This document shows, one piece after another, positions 7,596 through 14,955 of a DNA stretch of 64,000 nt. The stretch is from Streptomyces achromogenes (GTDB taxonomy: Bacteria; Actinomycetota; Actinomycetes; Streptomycetales; Streptomycetaceae), in contig NZ_JAUSYH010000001.1 of assembly GCF_030816715.1 (NCBI RefSeq), positions 5,084,001-5,148,000 on the forward strand. The letters run 5' to 3'. Below the pieces are notes generated by a model. It did not search any database. It saw only the letters and a list, made by a program, of their open reading frames with translations, and was not told the DNA's origin. The position numbers were made by a program, and so were the translations under genes. Each line of letters opens with the position of its first letter. Positions within the stretch are counted from its first letter, which is position 1.

Positions 7596-8607
7596 CTCAG
7601 TGAGCGATTCCGTGCGGGATTCCCTGAGCGGCCCCGCCGCCCGACGGAGTCCGCGCATCCCCACCATCGACCTGCGGCCCTGGCTGGACGGCGACCCCGG
7701 CACCCGCGCCGCGACCGCCCGCACCGTCGACGAGGCCCTGCAGACCGCGGGCTTCCTGCTGGTCACCGGTCACGGCGTCGACCCCGTGCTGCGCCACCGT
7801 GTCCGGGAGGCCGCCCGCGCGTTCTTCACCCTTCCCGCCGAGGCCAAGCAGCCGTACGCAGCGAAGGTCGGCGGCCGCGGCTGGCTGGGACCCGGCGCAG
7901 AGGCCAACGGCTACGCGGAGGGCACCGAGACGCCCCCCGACCTCAAGGAGTCCCTGACCTTCGCCACCCATGAGCCCTTCGACGACCCGGTGATCAACGC
8001 CGAGTGGTACGCGCCGAACGTCTGGCCCGCGCAGACGCCGCAGCTCCGGGCACTGTGCGAGGAGTACCTGGAGCGGATGGCCGACCTGGAGAAGGAACTG
8101 CTGTCCCTGCTCGGCGGGGCCCTGGGCCTCGAACCGGACTTCTTCTCCCGCCACATGGACCACCCCACCTACGGCTTCAACATCAACTGGTACCCGGGGA
8201 CCGACGTCGTCGGCGAGCCGCAGCCCGGTCAGTTCCGCATCGGTCCGCACACCGACTTCGGCACCGTCACGATCCTCGACCGGCAGGTCGGCAAGGGCGG
8301 GCTCCAGGTCTGGACGGACGCCGGCGGCTGGGAGGACGCGCCCTTCGACCCGGCCGCCTTCACCGTCAACGTCGGTGATCTGCTGGCCCGTTGGACCGGC
8401 GACCGCTGGCGCTCCGGGCGGCACCGGGTCCTGCCGCCCCCGGCCGACGAGCCCGCCGAGGAGCTGATGTCCCTCGTCTACTTCGGCGAGTGCACCCCGG
8501 GGACGCTCGTGGAGTCGGTGCCCGCGCCGGTCGGCAGGGTGGCGTACGAGCCGGTCGACTCGCATGTCTACCTGCGCGAGAAGCTGAACTCGATCACCGT
8601 CGGCTGA
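7588..8607 (+). CDS. Isopenicillin N synthase-like nonheme iron oxygenase
   Basis: This 339-residue member of the 2-oxoglutarate/Fe(II) superfamily has a DIOX_N-like N-half (PTIDLRPWL, then ETAGF-like QTAGFLLVTGHGV at about 52-64) and a jelly-roll C-half with iron ligands His221 and Asp223 (IGPHTDFGTVTIL) and His279 (SGRHRVL). The usual R-x-S pair that binds 2-oxoglutarate or the substrate carboxylate is not found at its place after His279. The sequence there is Pro/Ala/Glu rich and then LMS, which is odd. The substrate is unknown. Coupling to a cytosine deaminase and the existence of fungal IPNS-like thymine hydroxylases make a pyrimidine base a reasonable guess, nothing more. Confidence 0.82.
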   Translation: MNDSVSDSVRDSLSGPAARRSPRIPTIDLRPWLDGDPGTRAATARTVDEALQTAGFLLVTGHGVDPVLRHRVREAARAFFTLPAEAKQPYAAKVGGRGWLGPGAEANGYAEGTETPPDLKESLTFATHEPFDDPVINAEWYAPNVWPAQTPQLRALCEEYLERMADLEKELLSLLGGALGLEPDFFSRHMDHPTYGFNINWYPGTDVVGEPQPGQFRIGPHTDFGTVTILDRQVGKGGLQVWTDAGGWEDAPFDPAAFTVNVGDLLARWTGDRWRSGRHRVLPPPADEPAEELMSLVYFGECTPGTLVESVPAPVGRVAYEPVDSHVYLREKLNSITVG

Positions 8608-8617
8608 CCTGCGTCCC

Positions 8618-8633
8618 GTTTCCGGCCGGAAAC
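8618..8633 (+). terminator. Perfect 16-base palindrome after the oxygenase gene
   Basis: GTTTCCGGCCGGAAAC is self-complementary and starts 11 bases after the oxygenase stop. It could be a terminator stem or an operator. A related stem-loop with the same GTTTCC/GGAAAC arms follows at 8668-8686. Confidence 0.45.
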
Positions 8634-8667
8634 ACACATCCCACGGTGGGGCCCTGTTCCCACCTGC

Positions 8668-8686
8668 GGAAACAGGCGGTGTTTCC
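8668..8686 (+). terminator. GGAAACA stem-loop
   Basis: GGAAACA (8668-8674), a 5-base loop, then TGTTTCC (8680-8686). It shares its arm sequence with the palindrome 35 bases upstream. It lies before the kinase remnant. Confidence 0.4.
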
Positions 8687-8750
8687 ATCCGCAACACCCT
8701 TGGTCCTCGGCACGCTGGAGCCACTTGCCGAAGAACTCAAGGAGGCGGCT

Positions 8751-9047
8751 GTGCCCCGTACGTTGCTGATCGAGGTCAACGACCGCGGACTCGGCCTCTC
8801 CGCCGAGGGCCTCGCCGACATCAACGGGAGGCTGCCCGACGTGCCGACGGCCCCGGACACCGACACCTGTCAGCGTATGGGCCTGTTCGTGGTGGGTCGC
8901 ATCTGCGCGCTGTACGGATTCCGCGCCCAGTTGCGTCCCAACGAGACGGGCGGCGTCACCGCGCTGGTCATGCTGCCGACCGCTGCCGTCTCCTCCCGTC
9001 ACCTGGACGCTCAGGGCACGGACACCTGGGACTCGTACACCGCGTAG
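8751..9047 (+). pseudogene. Histidine-kinase ATPase domain remnant
   Basis: Ninety-eight residues run from GTG 8751 with a good AGGAGG site (8740-8745). They correspond to only the last part of a GHKL/HATPase_c domain: IEVNDRGLGLSAEG is the G1 box region, MGLFVVGRI the G2 region, then TALVMLP. This wording is typical of large Streptomyces nitrate/nitrite-sensing-type membrane kinases. The sensor, the dimerisation helix with the phospho-His and the N-box are absent, so it cannot be a working kinase. Whether the fragment is translated is open. Its last 37 bases overlap the convergent gene at 9011-9604. Confidence 0.65.
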
Positions 9048-9604
9048 TCGGCGACGGTGCGGCGGTAGCGGGCGTGCCCGGTCTCCCGGGTGTGCCCGTG
9101 CCGCCACGCCTCCACGTCGGCGGGGTGTCGCCGGGCCCCGGACCCGGCGGGGCACTCGGTGCAGGCCGTCTCGTACTCCGCCCCGGCGGGGGCGTCCGGT
9201 ACGAGGGCGGATTCCCGCAGCCCCAGCAGGGGCGCGTGGTAACGGAGTTGGTGGCGGCGGAGCAGGACGTCCGCGTCGGTCTCGGCGCTGCCGTCGTGAC
9301 GGGCGCGTGCGTCGTCGCGAAGCCCGGCCAGATCGGCGCAGGCCGCACAGTCGCGGACGGGGGCGGGGGGCTCCGGAGAGTGCTGGGACGAGCGGGAGTT
9401 GGCCGCGCGGACGCCCGCGCTGAGGCGTTCGCCGGGGGTGGCCGGGCGCAGCGACTCCGGGCGGGCCTCCCACTCCCGGCCGCCGCCGACCGGGCGCAGC
9501 AGCGCATACGGGCCCACTGTGCCCCGGTACTCGCCGACGCTGTCCGAGGCGGGGTCGTAGACGACCGTTCCCGTTTCGAACTGGTTCTCGGTGCTTTCGG
9601 CCAT
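9011..9604 (-). CDS. Unknown protein with Cys pairs, next to XRE regulator
   Basis: This 197-residue protein starts at the ATG at 9604; an open frame extends further upstream but MAESTENQFETG looks like the natural beginning. The N-half holds a short barrel-like stretch (GTVVYDPASDSVGEYRGTVG, then a segment reading LLRPVGGGREWEA) as in small Streptomyces proteins found beside DUF397/XRE genes. The middle contains DCAACADL and a long charged helix. The C-part has TACTECP and WRHGHTRETGHARYR, resembling the zinc-ribbon-like DUF7848 end. It is divergent from the regulator at 9728. The function is unknown. Confidence 0.6.
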   Translation of the reverse strand: MAESTENQFETGTVVYDPASDSVGEYRGTVGPYALLRPVGGGREWEARPESLRPATPGERLSAGVRAANSRSSQHSPEPPAPVRDCAACADLAGLRDDARARHDGSAETDADVLLRRHQLRYHAPLLGLRESALVPDAPAGAEYETACTECPAGSGARRHPADVEAWRHGHTRETGHARYRRTVADYAVYESQVSVP

Positions 9605-9727
9605 GCTCGTCCGTGCCCTCTCCGTACCGACTTCGTGACTCTGGGTGTGTCGAGCGTCGCGTGCGGGCACGGTGCGTATCAATGCCCGACGCGTGCCAAC
9701 GGACGCCTGTCACGGAGGGGGACGCAC

Positions 9728-10642
9728 GTGACCACCAACGCCGCCCTGTTCGGCGAGCTGCTGCGCCACTTCCGCGAGGGGGCGCTGCTGACGCAGGACG
9801 GACTGGCCAAGGCGATCCCCTGTGACCGGTCCCTGGTGGCCCGGGTGGAGACGGGAACGCGGGTTCCCCAGGAGCCGTTCGCGAAGACCTGCGACGAAGT
9901 CCTCGGCACCGGCGGGGCGCTGGCCCGGCTGTGGGGCCGCGTCGACTGGTATCCGCAGGTGGAGCACCCGGACTGGTTCAGGCGTCGAGCGGAGATGGAC
10001 GCGGAGGCGGTGTCGCTCTGGGAGTACCAAGAACGCGTGATGCCAGGCATGTTGCAAACCCCGGAGTATGCGCACGCTCTGTTCTCACGCGTAACGAGTG
10101 GCCGTGAGGTAGAGGAGCGTGTACGGGCTCGGCTGAGTCGACAGCAGCGGTTTCTGGCAAACGGCGGTCCGTTGTACGTCGTTGTTCTGGACGAAAGCTG
10201 CCTGCGCCACGTCGTGGGGGGTGCGACGATCATGCGGGACCAGTGCGCGCATCTTCTGGAGGCCGGTCGACGTGCCAATATCCGTATTCAGGTGGCCCCA
10301 GCGGACTTCCCGGAGCTTTTGCGGCCCAATGTGTCGATGTCGCTGATCGAGCTGCCCAACGGTCACCGATGGGTGTACTCGGAGTCGGTGGATCGCGGCC
10401 ATTTCAACGACGATCCGGCCGTCTTCGCCGGCCATAGCCGCACCTATGATGTGCTCAGGGCGGACGCTCTGTCGGCCCGCGAGTCCGTCGTTCTGATCAG
10501 CGACGCGATGGAGGGGTACGGCCACCATGAACAGGTTCGAACTCAGCGCGACGACCTGGATCAAGAGCAGCTACAGCGGCGAGAACGGCGGCAACTGTCT
10601 CGAAGTCGCCCCCGGATTCATGTCCGCCGTCCCCGTCCGTGA
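9728..10642 (+). CDS. XRE-family regulator with DUF5753 domain
   Basis: This 304-residue protein starts at a GTG preceded by GGAGGGGG. An N-terminal helix-turn-helix (about 5-60: ELLRHFREGALLTQDGLAKAI, then RSLVARVETGTRVP) is followed by the DUF5753 domain (about 85-265), with landmarks LWEYQERVMPGMLQT and RQQRFL. Such proteins are paired with DUF397 proteins across Streptomyces and are often described as antitoxin-like regulators (Scr1 type). The paired DUF397 gene begins inside this frame, giving a 116-base overlap. The last ~35 residues are Arg/Gln-rich and look like an out-of-frame reading of that gene rather than family sequence, so the stop may once have been earlier. Confidence 0.85.
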   Translation: MTTNAALFGELLRHFREGALLTQDGLAKAIPCDRSLVARVETGTRVPQEPFAKTCDEVLGTGGALARLWGRVDWYPQVEHPDWFRRRAEMDAEAVSLWEYQERVMPGMLQTPEYAHALFSRVTSGREVEERVRARLSRQQRFLANGGPLYVVVLDESCLRHVVGGATIMRDQCAHLLEAGRRANIRIQVAPADFPELLRPNVSMSLIELPNGHRWVYSESVDRGHFNDDPAVFAGHSRTYDVLRADALSARESVVLISDAMEGYGHHEQVRTQRDDLDQEQLQRRERRQLSRSRPRIHVRRPRP

Positions 10643-10724
10643 CAGCAAGAACCCCGACGGCCCGGTGATCGTCGTGGCGCGGAGCGCCTGGGCCGCGTTC
10701 GTGGACGCCGTCAGCCTTCCGTAG
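10527..10724 (+). CDS. DUF397 domain protein
   Basis: This 65-residue protein has the DUF397 hallmarks WIKSSYSGENGGNCLEVAPG, VPVRDSKNPDGPV and a final W-x-x-F-V. It is partner of the XRE/DUF5753 regulator, inside whose 3' end it starts; a GGAGGGG site lies 10 bases before its ATG. Pairs of this kind are thought to act as small regulator/effector modules in development. The biochemical role is not established. Its 3' end overlaps the convergent PLDc_N gene by 14 bases. Confidence 0.88.
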   Translation: MNRFELSATTWIKSSYSGENGGNCLEVAPGFMSAVPVRDSKNPDGPVIVVARSAWAAFVDAVSLP

Positions 10725-11106
10725 GCTCCTCGCCCGACTCGCGGCGCTTCAGCTCGTCCTCGCGGCGGCGCAGGTCGGCTTCCCAGTCCTTGAGGAGCTT
10801 CTCGTCCTTCTTGTTCTCGTCCTTCAGGGACTTGAGGAACTCGGGGTTGTCGTCCGGCGCGACGAACTCCGTGCGGTGGTTGCGGTGCCACTGCGACGGC
10901 GTGGAGCCGCCGGCCGGCGCGTGCCGCGTCTTCCCGGCGACCAGCCAGGCGATCGGGCCCACGAGCACCTCGCCGAAGAGCAGGATGATGATCACCCAGA
11001 TCACCTTCGGCAGCCCGCGCACCTCCTCCTCGGGGGTGTTCAGGCAGTCGATGAAGGCATAGATCCACAGCGCCAGGACCAGCAGGAACGGCAGATACCT
11101 GAGCAT
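10711..11106 (-). CDS. PLDc_N domain membrane protein
   Basis: This 131-residue protein has two hydrophobic segments (about 4-21 and 36-58) bracketing LNTPEEEVRGLPK. That is the pattern of the PLDc_N domain (phospholipase D-nuclease N-terminal), in which the soluble PLD catalytic part is missing. The C-half is a highly charged helix (KDENKKDEKLLKDWEADLRR). The role is unknown. It is divergent from mqnL, the intervening 87 bases serving both starts. Confidence 0.8.
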   Translation of the reverse strand: MLRYLPFLLVLALWIYAFIDCLNTPEEEVRGLPKVIWVIIILLFGEVLVGPIAWLVAGKTRHAPAGGSTPSQWHRNHRTEFVAPDDNPEFLKSLKDENKKDEKLLKDWEADLRRREDELKRRESGEEPTEG

Positions 11107-11180
11107 GGTGGCGAGCTCTCCCGGAAGACGGTGACGGGACCTGGGCGGCCCCGGTGACGGGGTCAGGGTAGCGGGTGGCC

Positions 11181-11186
11181 GATACT
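11181..11186 (+). promoter_or_regulatory. Candidate -10 for leaderless mqnL
   Basis: GATACT ends 7 bases before the mqnL ATG and no Shine-Dalgarno sequence is present, the arrangement of leaderless actinobacterial genes. No convincing -35 was seen. Confidence 0.45.
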
Positions 11187-11193
11187 GGGACAC

Positions 11194-12651
11194 ATGGCTT
11201 ACGACGATCTTCGTTCCCTGCTCAGGGCACTGGAACGCGAAGGCGACCTCAAGCGCGTCAAGGCCGAGGTCGATCCGTATCTGGAGGTCGGGGAGATCGT
11301 CGACCGGGTCCAGAAGTCCGGCGGTCCCGCGTTGCTCTTCGAGAACGTGAAGGGGTCGAGCATGCCCCTCGCGATGAACGTGTTCGGCACCGACCGGCGG
11401 CTGCTGAAGGCCCTCGGGCTGAAGTCGTACGCGGAGATCAGCGACAAGATCGGCGGCCTGCTGCGGCCCGAGCTGCCGCAGGGCTTCGTGGGCGTGCGCG
11501 AGGCGTTCGGGAAGCTCGGCGCGATGACGCACGTACCGCCGAAGAAGGTGAAGCCGCAGGACGCGCCCGTCCAGGAGGTCGTCCTGCACGGCGACGACGT
11601 CGACCTCGACGCGCTGCCCGCGCTCTTCACCTGGCCGCAGGACGGCGGCTCCTTCTTCAACCTGGGCCTCACCCACACCAAGGACCCCGAGAGCGGCATC
11701 CGCAACCTCGGCCTGTACCGCCTCCAGCGCCACGACAAGCGCACGATCGGCATGCACTGGCAGATCCACAAGGACAGCCGCAACCACTACCAGGTCGCCG
11801 CCCGCAAGGGCGAGAAGCTGCCCGTCGCCATCGCCTTCGGCTGTCCGCCCGCCGTCACCTACGCCTCCACCGCCCCGCTCCCCGGCGACATCGACGAGTA
11901 CCTGTTCGCCGGGTTCCTCGCGGGCAAGCGGATCGAGATGGTCGACTGCAAGACGGTCCCGCTGCAGGTGCCGGCGCAGGCCGAGGTCGTCATCGAGGGC
12001 TGGCTGGAGCCGGGCGAGACGCTGCCGGAGGGGCCCTTCGGCGACCACACCGGCTTCTACACCCCGCAGGAGCCGTTCCCCGCCCTGACGATCGACTGCG
12101 TGACGATGCGCAAGCGGCCGCTGCTCCAGTCGATCGTGGTCGGTCGGCCGCCGACCGAGGACGGGCCGCTGGGGCGGGCGACGGAACGCTTCTTCCTCCC
12201 CCTCCTCAAGATCATCGTCCCGGACATCGTGGACTACCACCTGCCCGAGGCCGGCGGCTTCCACAACTGCGCGATCGTCTCGATCGACAAGAAGTACCCC
12301 AAGCACGCGCAGAAGGTCATGCACGCGGTCTGGGGCGCGCACATGATGTCGCTGACCAAGCTGATCGTGGTCGTCGACGCCGACTGCGACGTCCACGACC
12401 TGCACGAGGTCGCCTGGCGGGCGCTCGGCAACACCGACTACGCCCGCGACCTGTCGATCGTCGAGGGCCCGGTCGACCATCTCGACCACGCTTCCTACCA
12501 GCAGTTCTGGGGCGGCAAGGCGGGCATCGACGCCACCCGGAAATGGCCCGAGGAGGGCTACACGCGGGACGGCGGCTGGCCCGAGATGGTCCTGTCCGAC
12601 CCGGAGACGGCGGCCAGGGTCGACCGCCGCTGGAAGGAGTACGGCCTGTGA
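11194..12651 (+). CDS. mqnL: UbiD-family menaquinone decarboxylase (MqnL)
   Basis: This 485-residue UbiD-type decarboxylase uses prenylated FMN. In the futalosine route it would remove the carboxylate from the prenylated 1,4-dihydroxy-6-naphthoate. Family landmarks are RNLGLYR (about 169-175), the metal and flavin-site block EGPFGDHTGFY near residue 280, and the length of about 480-490. The UbiA-type transferase overlaps its stop as GTGA and the cofactor-making UbiX gene follows, a co-location that supports the pathway assignment. The equivalent S. coelicolor genes were assigned to this step; substrate identity here rests on that analogy. Confidence 0.9.
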   Translation: MAYDDLRSLLRALEREGDLKRVKAEVDPYLEVGEIVDRVQKSGGPALLFENVKGSSMPLAMNVFGTDRRLLKALGLKSYAEISDKIGGLLRPELPQGFVGVREAFGKLGAMTHVPPKKVKPQDAPVQEVVLHGDDVDLDALPALFTWPQDGGSFFNLGLTHTKDPESGIRNLGLYRLQRHDKRTIGMHWQIHKDSRNHYQVAARKGEKLPVAIAFGCPPAVTYASTAPLPGDIDEYLFAGFLAGKRIEMVDCKTVPLQVPAQAEVVIEGWLEPGETLPEGPFGDHTGFYTPQEPFPALTIDCVTMRKRPLLQSIVVGRPPTEDGPLGRATERFFLPLLKIIVPDIVDYHLPEAGGFHNCAIVSIDKKYPKHAQKVMHAVWGAHMMSLTKLIVVVDADCDVHDLHEVAWRALGNTDYARDLSIVEGPVDHLDHASYQQFWGGKAGIDATRKWPEEGYTRDGGWPEMVLSDPETAARVDRRWKEYGL

Positions 12652-13553
12652 CCTCCGCTTCCGCGGCGCTCCCGCAGCAGCCGGGGCGCACGAAGGCCTT
12701 CCTGCGCCTGGTGATGATCGAGCACTCCGTGTTCGCGCTGCCCTTCGCCTACATCGCCGCGCTGACGGCGATGTTCGAGCTGGACGGCAACATCCACTGG
12801 GGCCGGCTGCTGCTGGTCACCGTCTGCATGGTGGGCCTGCGCACCTTCGCCATGGCCGTCAACCGGATCATCGACCGCGAGATCGACGCCCGTAACCCGC
12901 GTACCGCGAACCGCGAGCTGGTGACGGGCGCGATGTCGGTGAAGCACGCCTGGACGGGCGCGCTGATCGCCGTCGCCGTCTTCCTCGGCTCGGCGGCCAT
13001 GCTCAACCCGCTCTGCCTGGCGCTCGCCCCCATCGCGGTCGTCCCGATGGTCGTCTACCCCTACGGCAAGCGGTTCACGAACTTCCCGCAGGCCATCCTG
13101 GGGCTGGCCCAGGCGATGGGGCCGATCGGCGGCTGGCTGGCGATCACCGGCGAGTGGTCGTGGGACGCGGTCGTCCTCGGTCTCGCCGTCGGCGTCTGGA
13201 TCGGCGGCTTCGACCTGATCTACGCCTGCCAGGACGTCGAGACCGACCGGGAGACCGGCGTCATGTCGGTCCCGGCCCGCTTCGGCATCCCGGCGGCGAT
13301 CAAGGGGGCGCGCGTCTGCCACGCCGTGACGACGGCGCTGCTCGTCTGGTACGCGCTGGCCACCGGCGCCGGCGCGTTCTTCTGGCTGGGGCTGCTGATC
13401 GTCGCGGGCGCGTTCGTGTACGAGCACTCGATCGTCCGGCCGCACGACCTGTCCCGGCTGAACAGGGCGTTCTTCTCGACGAACGGGTTCATCGGCATCA
13501 GCCTGTTCGTCTGTGCGCTCGCCGACCTGATGGTGCGTGGGCTCACGGTGTAG
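12648..13553 (+). CDS. mqnP: UbiA-family prenyltransferase (MqnP)
   Basis: This 301-residue polytopic protein has both Asp-rich prenyl-diphosphate/Mg sites: NRIIDREIDARNPRT (near 68-82) and YACQDVETDRETG (near 192-204). About eight to nine hydrophobic helices surround them. It attaches the polyprenyl tail to 1,4-dihydroxy-6-naphthoate in the membrane. GTG 12648 overlaps the mqnL stop, and transferase, decarboxylase and UbiX lie together. The MqnP-type role, rather than 4-hydroxybenzoate prenylation, is inferred from the futalosine genes nearby. Confidence 0.9.
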   Translation: MTSASAALPQQPGRTKAFLRLVMIEHSVFALPFAYIAALTAMFELDGNIHWGRLLLVTVCMVGLRTFAMAVNRIIDREIDARNPRTANRELVTGAMSVKHAWTGALIAVAVFLGSAAMLNPLCLALAPIAVVPMVVYPYGKRFTNFPQAILGLAQAMGPIGGWLAITGEWSWDAVVLGLAVGVWIGGFDLIYACQDVETDRETGVMSVPARFGIPAAIKGARVCHAVTTALLVWYALATGAGAFFWLGLLIVAGAFVYEHSIVRPHDLSRLNRAFFSTNGFIGISLFVCALADLMVRGLTV

Positions 13554-13583
13554 TCCGGTCCTGAAGACCTCCGCGCCCACGGG

Positions 13584-13589
13584 TACGCT
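13584..13589 (+). promoter_or_regulatory. Candidate -10 for leaderless ubiX
   Basis: TACGCT, a 6-base gap, then GTG. It suggests ubiX can be transcribed apart from mqnL-mqnP despite the short 42-base spacing. Confidence 0.4.
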
Positions 13590-13595
13590 CAAGGT

Positions 13596-14282
13596 GTGAA
13601 CGCAGGAGAAACGCAGCGCGTGCCTTGGATCGTGGGGGTGTCCGGGGCGTCCGGTACGCCCTATGCCGCCGCTGTGCTGCGTGCGCTGCTCGCCGGGGGC
13701 GAGAGCGTGGACCTGGTGGTCAGCCGGGCCTCGCGGCTCACCCTGCTCGACGAGACCGGTATCTCCTTCCGGGACGCGCACTGGCGGGACGACCTGCGGG
13801 AATGGCTCGCGCGCGGAGCCGACGGCAAGCCGGGCGCGTTCGACGCGGACGTCAGCGGCGACCGGGTGCGGCACTGGGGCGCGGGGGATCTCGCCGCCGG
13901 ACCGTCCTCCGGGTCGTATCCCGTCAAGGGGATGCTGATCGTGCCCGCGTCCACGGCCTGCGTCGCCGGGGTCGCCCTCGGGTTGTCCAAGGACCTTCTC
14001 CAACGGGCCGCGAGCGTCACGCTCAAGGAGCGGCGGCCCCTCGTCGTCGCCGTGCGCGAGACCCCGCTGAACGGGCAGACACTGCGTCACCTGGTGGCGC
14101 TGGACGACGCCGGCGCGAGCGTCGTTCCCGCCTCGCCCGCCTTCTACGCGGGGGCCACCCACATCCAGGACCTGGTCGACTTCGTCGCCGGGCGCGTACT
14201 CGACGCGGCGGGGGTCGCGCACGGGCTCTACCGCCGGTGGGACGGCGATCTGGGCGGCGCGGCCGGAACCCGTGCCTCATGA
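13596..14282 (+). CDS. ubiX: UbiX flavin prenyltransferase
   Basis: This 228-residue enzyme makes prenyl-FMN, the cofactor of UbiD decarboxylases, from reduced FMN and dimethylallyl phosphate. It shows the N-terminal flavin-binding VGVSGASGTPYAAAVLR, the PASTACVAGVALGLSKDLLQR segment, and LKERRPLVVAVRETPL. A modest insert (about 60-100, Gly/Asp rich) makes it longer than the roughly 190-residue bacterial norm. Genomic pairing with mqnL gives its client. It starts at GTG 13596. Confidence 0.93.
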   Translation: MNAGETQRVPWIVGVSGASGTPYAAAVLRALLAGGESVDLVVSRASRLTLLDETGISFRDAHWRDDLREWLARGADGKPGAFDADVSGDRVRHWGAGDLAAGPSSGSYPVKGMLIVPASTACVAGVALGLSKDLLQRAASVTLKERRPLVVAVRETPLNGQTLRHLVALDDAGASVVPASPAFYAGATHIQDLVDFVAGRVLDAAGVAHGLYRRWDGDLGGAAGTRAS

Positions 14283-14350
14283 GCGCCGTCTGAGCAAGTC
14301 GCAGTACCTCTCATCTCTTCAGGAATCTTGATCGGAAGGCTTCGATTCGC

Positions 14351-14806
14351 ATGGACGCGGTGGACAGGCAGCTCATCCAGGCCCTCCGGGAGAACGGCCG
14401 GGCCTCGTACGCGGAGCTGGGACGCCTCGTCGGCCTGTCGGGACCCAGTGTCACCGACCGCATCAACCGGCTGGAGGCGGCCGGCGTCATCACGGGCTAC
14501 CGCGCCACGGTGAACTCCGCCCAGCTTGGCCTCGGCGTCATCGCCCTCATCGGCATCTCGCTGTCCGACGCCGCCGACCACGAGGACGTGGCGGCCCGGC
14601 TCAAGGACCTGAGCGAGATCGAGGACTGCTGGTTCATCGCCGGCGACGACTCGTTCATGCTCAAGGTGCGGGCCACGGACGTCGACGGTCTGGAGAAGAT
14701 CATCCGCCGGCTCAGCGGGACCAAGGGCGTGTCCCGGACCCGTACCACCATCGTGCTGTCGACGAAGTGGGAGAACCGCGTCGGGGAGCTGCCCGAAGAG
14801 GTGTAG
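14351..14806 (+). CDS. Lrp/AsnC-family transcriptional regulator
   Basis: This 151-residue protein has an N-terminal helix-turn-helix (about 1-55: MDAVDRQLIQALRENGRASYAELGRLVGLSGPSVTDRINRLE, seen in pieces) and a C-terminal RAM/AsnC ligand-binding domain (LGVIALIGISL, then EIEDCWFIAGDDSFMLKVRA). Members form octamers and usually sense amino acids. Lying between ubiX and mqnE on the same strand, it may control the menaquinone genes or itself. The sensed ligand is unknown. Confidence 0.88.
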   Translation: MDAVDRQLIQALRENGRASYAELGRLVGLSGPSVTDRINRLEAAGVITGYRATVNSAQLGLGVIALIGISLSDAADHEDVAARLKDLSEIEDCWFIAGDDSFMLKVRATDVDGLEKIIRRLSGTKGVSRTRTTIVLSTKWENRVGELPEEV

Positions 14807-14911
14807 GCGCGAAGACGTACGGTGGGTCGGGTCGGCAGGAAGCCGGGCCGGCAGGGAAGTCGGCCGGCCGGGAAGCCGGTCGGCGGGACAGCCGGCGGGA
14901 AACCGTCGGCA

Positions 14912-14943
14912 GTCGTCGGCAGGTCGTCGGTAGGTCGTCGGTG
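14912..14943 (+). repeat. Three 11-base direct repeats before mqnE
   Basis: GTCGTCGGCAG, GTCGTCGGTAG and GTCGTCGGTG lie head to tail in the 149-base leader between the Lrp gene and mqnE, ending 12 bases before the start. The whole leader is rich in GTCGG/GCCGG words. It could be a binding array or mere simple-sequence expansion. Confidence 0.6.
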
Positions 14944-14955
14944 AAAGGTGTGGGC

